This document shows positions 16,220-24,929 of a DNA stretch of 64,000 nt, in pieces (position 1 is the stretch's first letter; every line of letters begins with the position of its first letter). The notes under the pieces are model-generated. The model was not told the DNA's origin. It ran no database searches and saw nothing but the letters and a program-made list of their open reading frames with translations. The stretch lies in NCBI RefSeq assembly GCF_001654455.1, contig NZ_CP015772.1, forward strand, positions 4,402,001-4,466,000, read 5' to 3'. Origin of the DNA: Niabella ginsenosidivorans (GTDB lineage: Bacteria; Bacteroidota; Bacteroidia; Chitinophagales; Chitinophagaceae). Made by a program: the position numbers and the translations under genes.

Positions 16220-16672
16220 CTACGGATTGATCAATTTTGACTGCCTGCTTTTTTTACATTCATTACAGATGCCGTAAATGAAAGTTTCGGATCTGGTTAC
16301 GTTTAAATGCGGCGGTAAGCTGATCGGGGGGATGTTTACCCCGTTCAGGTAAAAAGTTTTATTACATTTCTCACATATAAAATGGGAATGCCCGTTCAGT
16401 GTTGATGCAGACTGGTCTGCATAGAAAGCATATGCAATACTCAGGTCTGTTGTAGGAACCACGTACAATAGCTTTTTCTTCACAAAAAGCCGGAGCGTTC
16501 TGTAGATAGTAGCTTTGTCCAGCTGGCCGTTAAAGATCTTACATAACTTTAGCTGACTGACAGCAACGTTAGTAGCCAGAAAGGTCTCCAGGAGCAGTTT
16601 GCGGGAATAGGTAACGGATAATCCCTTATTTTTTAATAAAAGTATCACATTATCATTTGATCGTTCTCCCAT
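16220..16672 (-). CDS. Fur-family metalloregulator (Zur-like)
   Basis: This 150-residue DNA-binding repressor has an N-terminal winged helix (about 10-75, with the DKATIYRTLRLF recognition region) and a C-terminal metal-binding dimerisation domain. Two CxxC pairs are visible, Cys100/Cys103 and Cys136/Cys139, which hold structural zinc in the family. His95 and His97 in HSHF are likely sensory-site ligands. A perfect palindrome at 16688-16702 lies just upstream of its start, suggesting autoregulation. The adjacent ZnuD-like receptor supports a Zur role. Fur or PerR cannot be excluded from sequence alone. Confidence 0.9.
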   Translation of the reverse strand: MGERSNDNVILLLKNKGLSVTYSRKLLLETFLATNVAVSQLKLCKIFNGQLDKATIYRTLRLFVKKKLLYVVPTTDLSIAYAFYADQSASTLNGHSHFICEKCNKTFYLNGVNIPPISLPPHLNVTRSETFIYGICNECKKSRQSKLINP

Positions 16673-16687
16673 TTTGATTCACATGTA

Positions 16688-16702
16688 TGCAACAATGTTG
16701 CA
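16688..16702. promoter_or_regulatory. Palindromic Zur/Fur-type operator upstream of the regulator gene
   Basis: TGCAAC AAT GTTGCA is a perfect 6-3-6 palindrome 16 bases before the regulator ATG. A related imperfect copy lies before the TonB receptor. AT-rich 6-3-6 palindromes at this place suit binding by a dimeric Fur-family repressor. Confidence 0.6.
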
Positions 16703-16778
16703 AATGTAAACAGATGGTTTGATTCTTCAAAATTCTGTTTGCCGGGGAAAATTCAGGCAGTAACTTATAAAGCTTAAA

Positions 16779-16809
16779 AAAGGGTGAACGAATTAAACCG
16801 CCACCCTTT
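16779..16809 (-). terminator. Rho-independent terminator of the 29 kb polysaccharide locus
   Basis: On the minus strand AAAGGGTG, a 15-base loop and CACCCTTT are followed by a T-tract (TTTTAAG). It lies about 165 bases beyond the stop of the sugar symporter gene, the last gene of the long minus-strand series. Confidence 0.6.
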
Positions 16810-16973
16810 GTGCTGGTTAACAGCAACTATTTTTTTTAGCTTTTATAGTTTTTTACGGGCTATATTCTTCAGGCTGTATAAAAGGAGCTGATAAATTCTT
16901 GCGGTAATATGAATTGATACGGCGAGTCCGGTGCTATTGATCACAATAAGGCACAAAGAGCCGCCTGGGAAAT

Positions 16974-18296
16974 TCATTTTTCATATAGCTCCTCTAACTC
17001 CTCAAGTGTTTTACCTTTTGTTTCCCTTAGCATGGTAACGGAGAACAGCGCAGATAATATACACATAGCGGCATAGATAAAGAATGCATAGCCCTGCATT
17101 TCTTTTAATAAGATGGGGAAAGTGACTGTAACCAAAAAGTTAGCGACCCACATAACAAAAACAGAAAGGGCCACCCCTTCACTCCTGTATTGATTAGGAA
17201 ATATTTCCGGAATGAGTACCCAAACAACAGGACCCAGCGAAAAGCCAAAGGAAGCAATAAAGCCCATAATGCAGAACATTACCCAGGATCCTCCGGTATG
17301 CTTTGTAACAAAAGTCAGCGCCAAAAAAATAAGGGATATTCCCATGCCAATGGAACCAGCAATCATTAATGGTTTCCGGCCGATCCGGTCAATAAATAAA
17401 AAAGCCAGCAGCGAAGCAATCAGATAGACCACGCCAATTATTGCAGTTTGGAATAAAGCGGCGCTTTGACCAAAATCAGCTGCCTTGAAAATAGACGGTG
17501 CAAAATACATAATGATGTTTATACCCGTGACCTGCTGAAAAACAGCTAAAAGGCAGCCTACTACAAGGATCTTTAAAATGGTTCCTTTGAACAGCGCGCC
17601 CGGTTTAATAGTGGGCGAAGATTTCAAAGAATCCTTTATTTCTGTAATTACGGATTGCGCTACAGCTTTTGTATTCAGCCGTTCAAGTACCAACAGCGCT
17701 TCTTTATCCCTTTTCTTTTCCACCAGCCAGCGGGGGCTTTCCGGAACAAAGAACAGGAACACCAGAAAGAGCACTGAAGGGGCAGCCATTATTCCGATCA
17801 TCCATCTCCAGTTATCGGTTCCGCCCACCTGCTGCAAGGCATAATTGGAAAAGAAGGCAGCGGTTTGACCCAGGATGATCGCAATCAGGTTAAGGGTCAA
17901 TAGTTTTCCCCTGTGCCTGGCCGGCGATATCTCCGCAATATATACCGGGGCCAGGGTGGAAGCGGCTCCTACAGAAATACCGGCAATCAGCCGGTTTACG
18001 ATAAACACCATATACGTATTTGAAAAAGCGCAGCCCAAAGAAGAGATAAAAAAAATAACAGCGGCAAACATCAGGGCCTTTTTCCGGCCATATTTTGTAC
18101 TGATCCTCCCGGAAAGACCACTGCCGATCATACAACCAACCAATATACAGGCAACCGTCCACCCCTTTTGAATTTCATTTAATTCAAATTTCGGCACCAG
18201 ATACTCAATGACGCCGGAAATGACAGAGGTATCAAATCCAAAAAGAAACCCGCCTGCTGCTGCAACCAGGCATACCAGAACCAAATAAGTTTTCAT
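16974..18296 (-). CDS. Sugar porter family MFS transporter (sugar:H+ symporter)
   Basis: This 440-residue inner-membrane protein has about twelve hydrophobic segments and the sugar-porter signatures: GFLFGFDTSVISG (16-28), GRKKAL after helix 2, RGKLL, PESPRWL near 185, QQVTGINIIMYFAP near 255, DRIGRKPLM and PEIFPNQYRSEG. These match XylE/AraE-like proton symporters for pentoses and hexoses. Its ATG overlaps the stop of the AraD-like gene (ATGA), so both are translated together. It probably brings monosaccharide released in the periplasm into the cell. The exact sugar is not readable; the AraD-like partner suggests a pentose. Confidence 0.92.
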   Translation of the reverse strand: MKTYLVLVCLVAAAGGFLFGFDTSVISGVIEYLVPKFELNEIQKGWTVACILVGCMIGSGLSGRISTKYGRKKALMFAAVIFFISSLGCAFSNTYMVFIVNRLIAGISVGAASTLAPVYIAEISPARHRGKLLTLNLIAIILGQTAAFFSNYALQQVGGTDNWRWMIGIMAAPSVLFLVFLFFVPESPRWLVEKKRDKEALLVLERLNTKAVAQSVITEIKDSLKSSPTIKPGALFKGTILKILVVGCLLAVFQQVTGINIIMYFAPSIFKAADFGQSAALFQTAIIGVVYLIASLLAFLFIDRIGRKPLMIAGSIGMGISLIFLALTFVTKHTGGSWVMFCIMGFIASFGFSLGPVVWVLIPEIFPNQYRSEGVALSVFVMWVANFLVTVTFPILLKEMQGYAFFIYAAMCILSALFSVTMLRETKGKTLEELEELYEK

Positions 18297-19057
18297 TTAT
18301 TATTATTTTTTTTAAGAAAGAATAAAGCAATCGTTTTTACCAGTTCCCCGCCTGGCACTCCTGCTTTAAACCTGGCCGTAACAGGCCCCGCACCATGTTT
18401 CCTGAAAAAGTGTTTTTTCAGCAGATCAGGGGAAATGGCTTTTACCCTGTTACCCTCTAAAGCCAGCGTATGAAACGCCATTCGGGCTACTGTTTTCAAT
18501 ACAACGGCATTAAGCACTGCTTCAACAGTATTCCGGCCCCAGGTAAACGGCCCATGGGAGTGAACCAATGCCCCCGGAATCATATCAGAGTTCTTATTCT
18601 CAAACTGCTCCACAATTACTTTATCCGTTTCTGATTCATAGCCGGCATGGATCTCACCCGGGATCATAAGACGTGTTACGGGCACTTCATCTGCAAAATA
18701 GTCTGCATGTGTTGTTCCTAAAACCGGTATAGGTATTCCGGCCTGCGCAAAAACAGCAGCCCAATGAGAGTGGGTGTGCAGAAGGCTTCGTACGTTCCTG
18801 AAACTGCGATACAGGTACAGGTAGGCAGGCGTACAGGACGACGGTTTACGGGTTCCTTCTACCATTTTCCCTGCCTCATCCGGCACTACCATATCCGCTG
18901 TCTTCATCGTATCATAAGGCACTCCGGAAGGTTTAATCACCATCAGCCCGGTAGCGCTATCATATGCTGAAACGTTACCCCAGGTAAATGTTACCAATCC
19001 GTACTCCGGAAGTAGCCTGTTTGCTTCAAAGACCTCCTGTTGCAATTTTTCCAGCAT
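18293..19057 (-). CDS. AraD-like class II aldolase/epimerase with altered active-site residues
   Basis: The 254-residue protein aligns well with E. coli L-ribulose-5-phosphate 4-epimerase (AraD, 231 residues). It keeps TWGNVSA (25-31), KPSGVPY (42-48), zinc-ligand histidines His94 and His96 in HTHS, Asp119 in TTHADYF, and His168 in VHSHGPF. Two positions differ: the KPSSD aspartate (Asp76 in E. coli) is Cys75 here, and the C-terminal AYYGQ tail carrying Tyr229 is replaced by GPVTARF plus about 20 extra residues. It may be a class II aldolase or epimerase acting on a different sugar phosphate. It overlaps the symporter gene by four bases. Confidence 0.85.
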   Translation of the reverse strand: MLEKLQQEVFEANRLLPEYGLVTFTWGNVSAYDSATGLMVIKPSGVPYDTMKTADMVVPDEAGKMVEGTRKPSSCTPAYLYLYRSFRNVRSLLHTHSHWAAVFAQAGIPIPVLGTTHADYFADEVPVTRLMIPGEIHAGYESETDKVIVEQFENKNSDMIPGALVHSHGPFTWGRNTVEAVLNAVVLKTVARMAFHTLALEGNRVKAISPDLLKKHFFRKHGAGPVTARFKAGVPGGELVKTIALFFLKKNNNK

Positions 19058-19071
19058 GTATTTGCCATTTA

Positions 19072-19251
19072 TTATTTAAATGCATGTATAGATTCCCAAA
19101 CACCATCCGGGGCTGCAATCACTTTTTTGAATAAGGCATATTTTTGATCATCAGTAGTCTTATACGCAGAACGGGGCATTATCCTGTAACCGGGCCTGAC
19201 CATATTTCCGGCGGCAGCCGTCTGCCAATGGGTGGCAATAGCCACTATTAT
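19072..19251 (-). pseudogene. C-terminal remnant of an unidentified gene
   Basis: In the gap between GH31 and the AraD-like gene, a minus-strand frame of about 59 codons runs without a stop and reads like real protein (ATHWQTAAAGNM, RIMPRSAY, LFKKVIAAPDGVWESI). It lacks a proper start, with a TAG directly upstream. It appears to be the end of a gene whose 5' part was deleted. I cannot name the family. In this position a sugar isomerase or kinase would be expected, but no such motif is visible. Confidence 0.4.
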
Positions 19252-19309
19252 CTAATCCAACTTTGATACTATCTTAATCGCTTAAAATGCCCCGGGGACG
19301 CGCTCCTGG

Positions 19310-21517
19310 TTATTTGATCACCTCCCATCCGGTAACCTTATACAGGGATCCTTTAAAATTTCCTGAACGCTTGAGCTGAACCCGGCTCCTGTTCCAGGCC
19401 AGGCTAACCCAATTGAATGCGCCCCTTTCAAAATTGAAGGTGTGTCCATCATCTTCAAACAACCGGACGGGGGCACCCGGAGTACCGTATATACGACATT
19501 TCAAAGCAAAAGTAGTTCGGGGTGTAATGTATTCAACCGGCTTGGCAAGGGGCAGAATCGTTCCGTCTTTAACGAACATAGGTATCTGATCGAGCGACAT
19601 GCTTATGGCATATTCTTTCCCTCCCTGGTATTTTTTTCCTGTGTTAAAATCATACCAGGTGCCGGCCGGAAGATATACCTTGCGGGATGAAGCACCGTCT
19701 ATAAACGGGGCGCAAAGAATGGCATCTCCCATCATATACTCATCATCTGTTTTCCATACACCCGGATCGTCCGGATAGTCAAGCACCAAAGCGCGAAACG
19801 GAGGCGTGCCATTAAAATGATACCTGGCAAATGCAGCATACAGGTAGGGGATCAGGCGCATCCTCAGCTCAATCAAATTCTTTGCTTTTTGTTCCAGCTC
19901 CCTGTAATTAGGTAAAAATTCGCCCCGGTTGTTTTTTTCCCTGTCATACTGGTACCAGGGAAGGTTTTTCAGGAACCAGCAATCCACCACCATTTGCGAA
20001 GCCATAACCGTTGTTTGTAACCTACGTATCAGGTCAGCATCGGAGCCGGTTTGCCGTACCTCGGGCGACCAGTTTAAACCTGAGAACCCGGAATTTACGA
20101 TCATCCGGACAAAATCAGAATGATCATACATATCAGAATAGAGAACAGAACAATAAGGAGCAGCAAAAAGGCCGGAAGCCCTTACATCCAGAAGCGTTCG
20201 CCGATTAACTTTCCTGAATTCGTCAGATAATGTTTTCTGGTAAAGCAGTCCAAACAACTGCCGCATCTGTTCCCCGTCAATGCCCGAAGGGAACCGTGCA
20301 ATGTCCGGAAAGCTCCATTCCCCCTGAGCCTTGTCGTAATAAGCAGCATCACATTCATCCAGTTTGAATGACGCAATACCTTTATCAATAAATGCATTCT
20401 TATGATATCCCCCGAAAATATGCCTGGCTTCGGAGGTTACAAAATCCGGAACAGCGCCCTTCCATACAGCATAATCGCCTGAATAAGGAAGGATGCTGTC
20501 AAAAATCGGCGAAGTCGGATGCACATAGGCATGCTCCCACAGGTTTAATTTATAATTCATGCCCTGCATTATTTCTAACAAGCTGTCGGGATTTGAAAAA
20601 TTCTTTTCATTCCATTTGTATGAGCAGGAATAAGCTGCTGACTGCCATCCGGGCTCCAGCCCTAACATGTCACACGGAATATGGTTATTTCGGAAATATC
20701 CGGAGAAGTTGATTACCTCAGCAGCAGTAAAATTGCTTTTTGCCCGGTATTTGAGTCCCAGCCCCCAAAGCGGAGGTATGGCTCCGCCACCGGAATACAG
20801 ATTGTACCGTTCAACAACCTCACGCATTCCCGGGCCTTCAAATACATACAATTCCATTCCTTTGGTCCCATCTGCCAAAATCTCAACATCATCGGAGGGC
20901 TCATAGTGCCGGTCATAAAGCGCTGCAGGTGATGATGCGTCTTCACCGGGCCCTTCCTTCAGCGTTTGTTTCAGCGCTACCGATTGTTCCAGCTTATGTT
21001 GCGCCCCCATATAGAAAGTAACATAGCGGGAAGTATTTATCAGCAATCCATATCCTTTTGAAGAAATATAGAATGGCATGGGTGCATGACTGAACCCGAT
21101 GTTGCCGATTGTCCAGCTGTTGGTACGGATATCACGGCGAAGGCCGCGCTGCTCAAAAGTATTTACCTGCAGGCCAAAACCATAGATCCGCTCTGAAGAT
21201 TCCAGTTTCAGGCGGGCCAACGCCCCTTTTTCGGTCTGGTTAAAAAGAACAGCATCCAAAGCTATTGGTGGTTTATTGGAATCAGGGAGCTTTTTTAAAC
21301 CTTCCCAACAGGCTTCTTTTTTGAAATCGGCAGGCCGGATCTTTTCCGGAGACCCAAAAGTAACTTTCCATATTCCCGGTCCGACTTTCTCAATACGTCC
21401 TGCTTGCGGCACTCCCAAAGCAGCTGTTGTTTTGCTTATTGTTTCCTGCTTCAAAGAGCCGGAAACAGCCCGGGTGCACATGGCGGATAAAAGAATACTA
21501 AAAAATAATTTTTTCAT
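19310..21517 (-). CDS. Exported glycoside hydrolase family 31 enzyme
   Basis: GH31 enzymes are mainly alpha-glucosidases, alpha-xylosidases and alpha-galactosidases. The chosen ATG at 21517 starts a signal peptide (MKKLFFSILL); an in-frame ATG at 21553 would overlap GH79 and blur the signal. Visible features are the N-terminal beta-sandwich, IYGFGLQVNTFEQRG near residue 112, the nucleophile Asp387 in FKLDECD, then the SGFSGLNWSPEVRQTG segment near 475 where the acid/base normally lies, and a C-terminal beta domain with GTWYDF and FEDDGHT. The gene follows GH79 by 13 bases. The acid/base segment differs from standard alpha-glucosidases, so substrate is open. Confidence 0.88.
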   Translation of the reverse strand: MKKLFFSILLSAMCTRAVSGSLKQETISKTTAALGVPQAGRIEKVGPGIWKVTFGSPEKIRPADFKKEACWEGLKKLPDSNKPPIALDAVLFNQTEKGALARLKLESSERIYGFGLQVNTFEQRGLRRDIRTNSWTIGNIGFSHAPMPFYISSKGYGLLINTSRYVTFYMGAQHKLEQSVALKQTLKEGPGEDASSPAALYDRHYEPSDDVEILADGTKGMELYVFEGPGMREVVERYNLYSGGGAIPPLWGLGLKYRAKSNFTAAEVINFSGYFRNNHIPCDMLGLEPGWQSAAYSCSYKWNEKNFSNPDSLLEIMQGMNYKLNLWEHAYVHPTSPIFDSILPYSGDYAVWKGAVPDFVTSEARHIFGGYHKNAFIDKGIASFKLDECDAAYYDKAQGEWSFPDIARFPSGIDGEQMRQLFGLLYQKTLSDEFRKVNRRTLLDVRASGLFAAPYCSVLYSDMYDHSDFVRMIVNSGFSGLNWSPEVRQTGSDADLIRRLQTTVMASQMVVDCWFLKNLPWYQYDREKNNRGEFLPNYRELEQKAKNLIELRMRLIPYLYAAFARYHFNGTPPFRALVLDYPDDPGVWKTDDEYMMGDAILCAPFIDGASSRKVYLPAGTWYDFNTGKKYQGGKEYAISMSLDQIPMFVKDGTILPLAKPVEYITPRTTFALKCRIYGTPGAPVRLFEDDGHTFNFERGAFNWVSLAWNRSRVQLKRSGNFKGSLYKVTGWEVIK

Positions 21518-21530
21518 AATTAAGGTATAA

Positions 21531-22988
21531 TCAGTATAATGGCAACCGAACAATTACAGCAGAGCTTACCGCCAGGTTTACGTTATACCGGCCATTACGC
21601 TCCGTTCCGAGGCTGGTCCATTGTCCCTTCCAGGGCCGGTTGTTTGTGATGGAATCACCACCAAGTGTGATCCCGCTTGTTGCGCCGGCATCGTTACCTG
21701 GCGCAGTAAGGAACATAGCAGAAGCTTTTCCGCCTGTAAAACCTTTCGCTGAGATTGTGGCATATACATTACGCGCCCCGGCGCCATGTTCTTTATTAAT
21801 AATGGTAATGTAAAGATAGCGATTGCCCTTAATCGCATAAGCGGTCAGATTCACTCCGGTGGGATTGGAGATGGTTACAGGTTCTGTGCGCCCGCCGCTC
21901 ACCAGGTCAAACGCTCTGATGGCATGGGCTTTGGGGTTAGCCAGGAGCTCTCCGGAAGGCCCCTGGTAAATGGTACAGGTTTTTAACCACTGGTTGTTGT
22001 GAAAGTTAATGCCGATCAGTCCGCGGGCGGCCTGCCAGTGCATATAGTCCAATGCCCAGAGGGCCGATGACATGGCATTGCTTGCGCCTGCAATGCCGCC
22101 CAGGTAATCATTGGCTTCGGTCATCCGGCAGGAAAAACCATATGGTGCCACTTTCTCCCCCGTATGGGCATAGATGTAAGGGTACTCCCCTGTCAGCCAT
22201 TTGGGAGACAGCATACTGTCGATGGCCTGCTGTGCTGTCAGCGGTACATTATGAACCACCGGCCTGCCCCCGGGATACTGGTGGTGCGTGATCATAGTGA
22301 TCCGCCCGGAGCCTTTCTCATCCCTGGCAAATTCTTCCGTCCAGTCCCACCCGCCCGAGTCAGGCCCGGCAAACCTGGCGCCGGGAACTGCTTTTAAAAT
22401 AGTGGCAGCAAAGGTCTTCCAGGCCGCGATGTATTGCCGGTATGTCTTTATTGCACCTACCGGGGCCTCTTTATAAGGCGGACAGTTCGGCTCATTTCCA
22501 ATAGAAAAGCAGACCAGATAATCCCTGTAATGCGTCCAGATATATTTGGCAGTAAGGGCATCAGCCGTATCGTTGGCATTGAGCAATGGCAGCGAATAGA
22601 TTACTTTTATTCCGGCAGCCCTGGCAAAACTAAAGACACTGTCAATGGCTGCACGATCATGAGCCGCCTCAGGATAGATATCAACCGTGCCGCCGCCAAC
22701 GCGAAGGATCCGTATACCGCTGTTGACAAAAAGACGGATCAATTGCCTGTTTGCTGAAGAAAACAGGTATCCTTTCACACCCCGGTGGTTAGGTAAGGCG
22801 GCATCTGCCTCAAAACTGATACCTGTAAAATCAGCCGGCACCCTGAACCCGGGTGCATCGCTGACATTTACCTCTACCACTGATGGTGCTGAATGTGCGC
22901 CCTGCCCGCTGGCAACAGCCCCTGAAGCTATTAAGATCAATACCGGTAAAGCAAGCCGGGCAAAAAAATCAGGACTCAGTTTTTTCAT
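21531..22988 (-). CDS. Exported GH79-like glycosidase (beta-glucuronidase family)
   Basis: This 485-residue protein begins at ATG 22988, which gives a clean signal peptide; an ATG at 23027 would add 13 residues ahead of it. It has a TIM barrel with acid/base Glu166 in FSIGNEPN and nucleophile Glu291 in RMTEANDY, followed by a C-terminal beta-sandwich (LYITIINKEHG onward) typical of GH79 enzymes. These remove glucuronic acid or 4-O-methyl-glucuronic acid. It lies between the ketoglutarate-semialdehyde-type dehydrogenase and GH31 genes on the same strand, so it is part of the long locus. Relatives such as GH39 or GH30 are possible but fit less well. Confidence 0.72.
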   Translation of the reverse strand: MKKLSPDFFARLALPVLILIASGAVASGQGAHSAPSVVEVNVSDAPGFRVPADFTGISFEADAALPNHRGVKGYLFSSANRQLIRLFVNSGIRILRVGGGTVDIYPEAAHDRAAIDSVFSFARAAGIKVIYSLPLLNANDTADALTAKYIWTHYRDYLVCFSIGNEPNCPPYKEAPVGAIKTYRQYIAAWKTFAATILKAVPGARFAGPDSGGWDWTEEFARDEKGSGRITMITHHQYPGGRPVVHNVPLTAQQAIDSMLSPKWLTGEYPYIYAHTGEKVAPYGFSCRMTEANDYLGGIAGASNAMSSALWALDYMHWQAARGLIGINFHNNQWLKTCTIYQGPSGELLANPKAHAIRAFDLVSGGRTEPVTISNPTGVNLTAYAIKGNRYLYITIINKEHGAGARNVYATISAKGFTGGKASAMFLTAPGNDAGATSGITLGGDSITNNRPWKGQWTSLGTERNGRYNVNLAVSSAVIVRLPLY

Positions 22989-23088
22989 ACCTTTTACGAT
23001 TAATGATTGCAGGCCTGATAGCAGCACAACACAACAAGCCTGTTCTTCTGCGATTGTATACGATCTGTTTTAAGTGCTGTAATTATTA

Positions 23089-24714
23089 TTATATATCTTT
23101 TCCGGATCCCCTGTTTACTTCTACCTGCTGCACCGGATCTTTTGTCCAGTTGCCATCCACCAGGCGAAGTATATTTAACGGATTTGCATTTTGCAGGGCT
23201 TCAGGCAGCAAATGATCCGGAAAATCCTGGTACGCTACCGGCCTTACAAAACGATAAATGGCTGCTGTTCCCACCGACGTGGACCGGGCATCTGTTGTGG
23301 ACGGGAAAGGGCCGCCATGCTGCATGGCATGGCAAACTTCGACACCGGTAGGATACCCCCCATAAATGATGCGGCCGGCCTTCTGAATAATTATATCGGT
23401 TACCGGTTTCAGGTCTTCTTCATCTTCCGCTGTAGCATGTATAGTGGCAGTAAGCTGGCCTTCCAGGGATTGCAGCACATTTTTCAGCTCTTCTTCATTT
23501 TTACAATGAATAATAAGCGTGGCAGGGCCAAAGACCTCATCAGAGAATTTTTTGTCTGCAAGAAAAATGCGCCCGCTTACAGTACATGCCACCGGCGGTG
23601 CCTGATACGGTTCATAACTGCTTTCTTCCGGCGTTGTCAATGAAGTGATCCCAGCAGTATTTTGCCAGGAGGTTACCCCTGCAGAATAGGCGCTGTAAAT
23701 TGCCTTGCTGAGCATAGTGGCCGGTAATACAGTATTGATACACTTTGCAAACTCTTCCAGAAAACTTTTTGAGGCATTACTTTCCTTCATTATTACCAAA
23801 CCAGGCTTGGTACAAAATTGACCGGCGCCCATTGTAACGGAACCTGAAAGCCCTTTTGCGATCTTTTCCTTTTGTGTGCGCAGTGCGCCTTCAAATAAAA
23901 TAACAGGATTCACGGCACTCATTTCAGCATATACAGGTACCGGCTCGGCACGTGTTACCGCTGCATGAAACAACGCCATACCTACCCTTCGCGAACCGGT
24001 AAATCCAACCGCTTTTATGCCCGGATGCTGTACCAGTTGTATTGCCTGCTCATGAGAAAGGGACAGCGATGAGAAAATGCCTTCAGGCATTGCTGTTTGC
24101 TGTGCAGCCCTGATGATGGCCGACGCCACCAATGCATTGGTACCGGGATGCGAGGGATGGGATTTGACCACCACCGGACAGCCTGCGGCCAATGCAGATG
24201 CCGTATCACCGCCGGCTGTGGAAAACGCCAAAGGAAAATTGCCGGCACCGAATACAGCAACCGGTCCAAGAGGAACGAGCATTCTTCTGATGTCTGGCGC
24301 CGGTAAAGGCTGGCGCTCCGGCTGCGCCTTATCAATGCGCGCATCCACCCACCAGCCATCCCGTAATAATTTTGCGAAAAGCTGCAACTGGTCACAGGTC
24401 CTCTTCCGCTCTCCAGTAAGCCTGCCAACAGGAAGGCCGGTCTCTGCCGAGCATCTTTCTATGAGCACATTCCCCAGATCCATAATTTCCCGGGCAATGG
24501 CATCAAGAAATGCTGCCCGCCGGTCATAAGACAGTGCACGGTATGCCTGAAAGGCACGGGCTGCCTCATTTACGGCCCATTGCAGCTCTTTTTCTGTGGC
24601 GATCGTAAAGGCTTCCGGCAAATATTCATCCTTAGCGGGGGCAAATGCCCGGAAGGTGCTGCTCCCCGCTGCGCTACTTTTAAATCCTATAAAATTTGCT
24701 CCTGTTATATTCAT
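23089..24714 (-). CDS. Aldehyde dehydrogenase (NADP+), alpha-ketoglutaric semialdehyde dehydrogenase type
   Basis: This 541-residue cytoplasmic enzyme belongs to the ALDH clade that oxidises 2,5-dioxopentanoate (alpha-ketoglutaric semialdehyde) to 2-oxoglutarate. Catalytic Cys301 lies in GAGQFCTKPG, general base Glu264 in VYAEMSAVNP, and cofactor-site residues Asn159 (FGAGNFPLAFS) and Lys184 (VVVKSHPSHP). The GQFCTKPG and AGGDTASALAAGCPVV wording is characteristic of that clade. It closes the oxidative pentose or sugar-acid route implied by the upstream dehydrogenase, lactonase and dehydratase genes. It is separated from the lactonase gene by a 215-base gap. Confidence 0.9.
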   Translation of the reverse strand: MNITGANFIGFKSSAAGSSTFRAFAPAKDEYLPEAFTIATEKELQWAVNEAARAFQAYRALSYDRRAAFLDAIAREIMDLGNVLIERCSAETGLPVGRLTGERKRTCDQLQLFAKLLRDGWWVDARIDKAQPERQPLPAPDIRRMLVPLGPVAVFGAGNFPLAFSTAGGDTASALAAGCPVVVKSHPSHPGTNALVASAIIRAAQQTAMPEGIFSSLSLSHEQAIQLVQHPGIKAVGFTGSRRVGMALFHAAVTRAEPVPVYAEMSAVNPVILFEGALRTQKEKIAKGLSGSVTMGAGQFCTKPGLVIMKESNASKSFLEEFAKCINTVLPATMLSKAIYSAYSAGVTSWQNTAGITSLTTPEESSYEPYQAPPVACTVSGRIFLADKKFSDEVFGPATLIIHCKNEEELKNVLQSLEGQLTATIHATAEDEEDLKPVTDIIIQKAGRIIYGGYPTGVEVCHAMQHGGPFPSTTDARSTSVGTAAIYRFVRPVAYQDFPDHLLPEALQNANPLNILRLVDGNWTKDPVQQVEVNRGSGKDI

Positions 24715-24929
24715 ATTATTACCTGTATTGAATCCTATCTTTTAAACAATAAACCCTGTTCCATAAGCAATGTTGGGGTGAGGCACGGATGATCGCAGAT
24801 CAAGTCCTCTGAAATGTCAAAAACGATTGTCATGCTGAGCCCGGCCGCGCAGGCCTGCTGAACAATGATTCGATTATAAAAATCACCCTTCGTCAGGCTC
24901 CGGGAAGATACTCCAGAGCTTTTCACCGG
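24715..24929. other. Intergenic gap inside the polysaccharide locus with a GC-rich repeat-like segment
   Basis: This 215-base gap holds no recognisable gene. Around 24829-24860 a GTCATGCTGAGC segment is followed by GGCCGCGCAGGCCTGC, resembling the short dispersed GC-rich intergenic repeats common in Bacteroidota genomes. No second copy was seen in this window. Confidence 0.3.

Noticed and set aside
18293-18296. Frameshift as the explanation for the altered AraD-like C-terminus
   Set aside because: The frame is continuous and overlaps the symporter start by a normal ATGA; the residues before the change (LRKHGA-like FRKHGA) are in frame, so divergence rather than frameshift is more likely.
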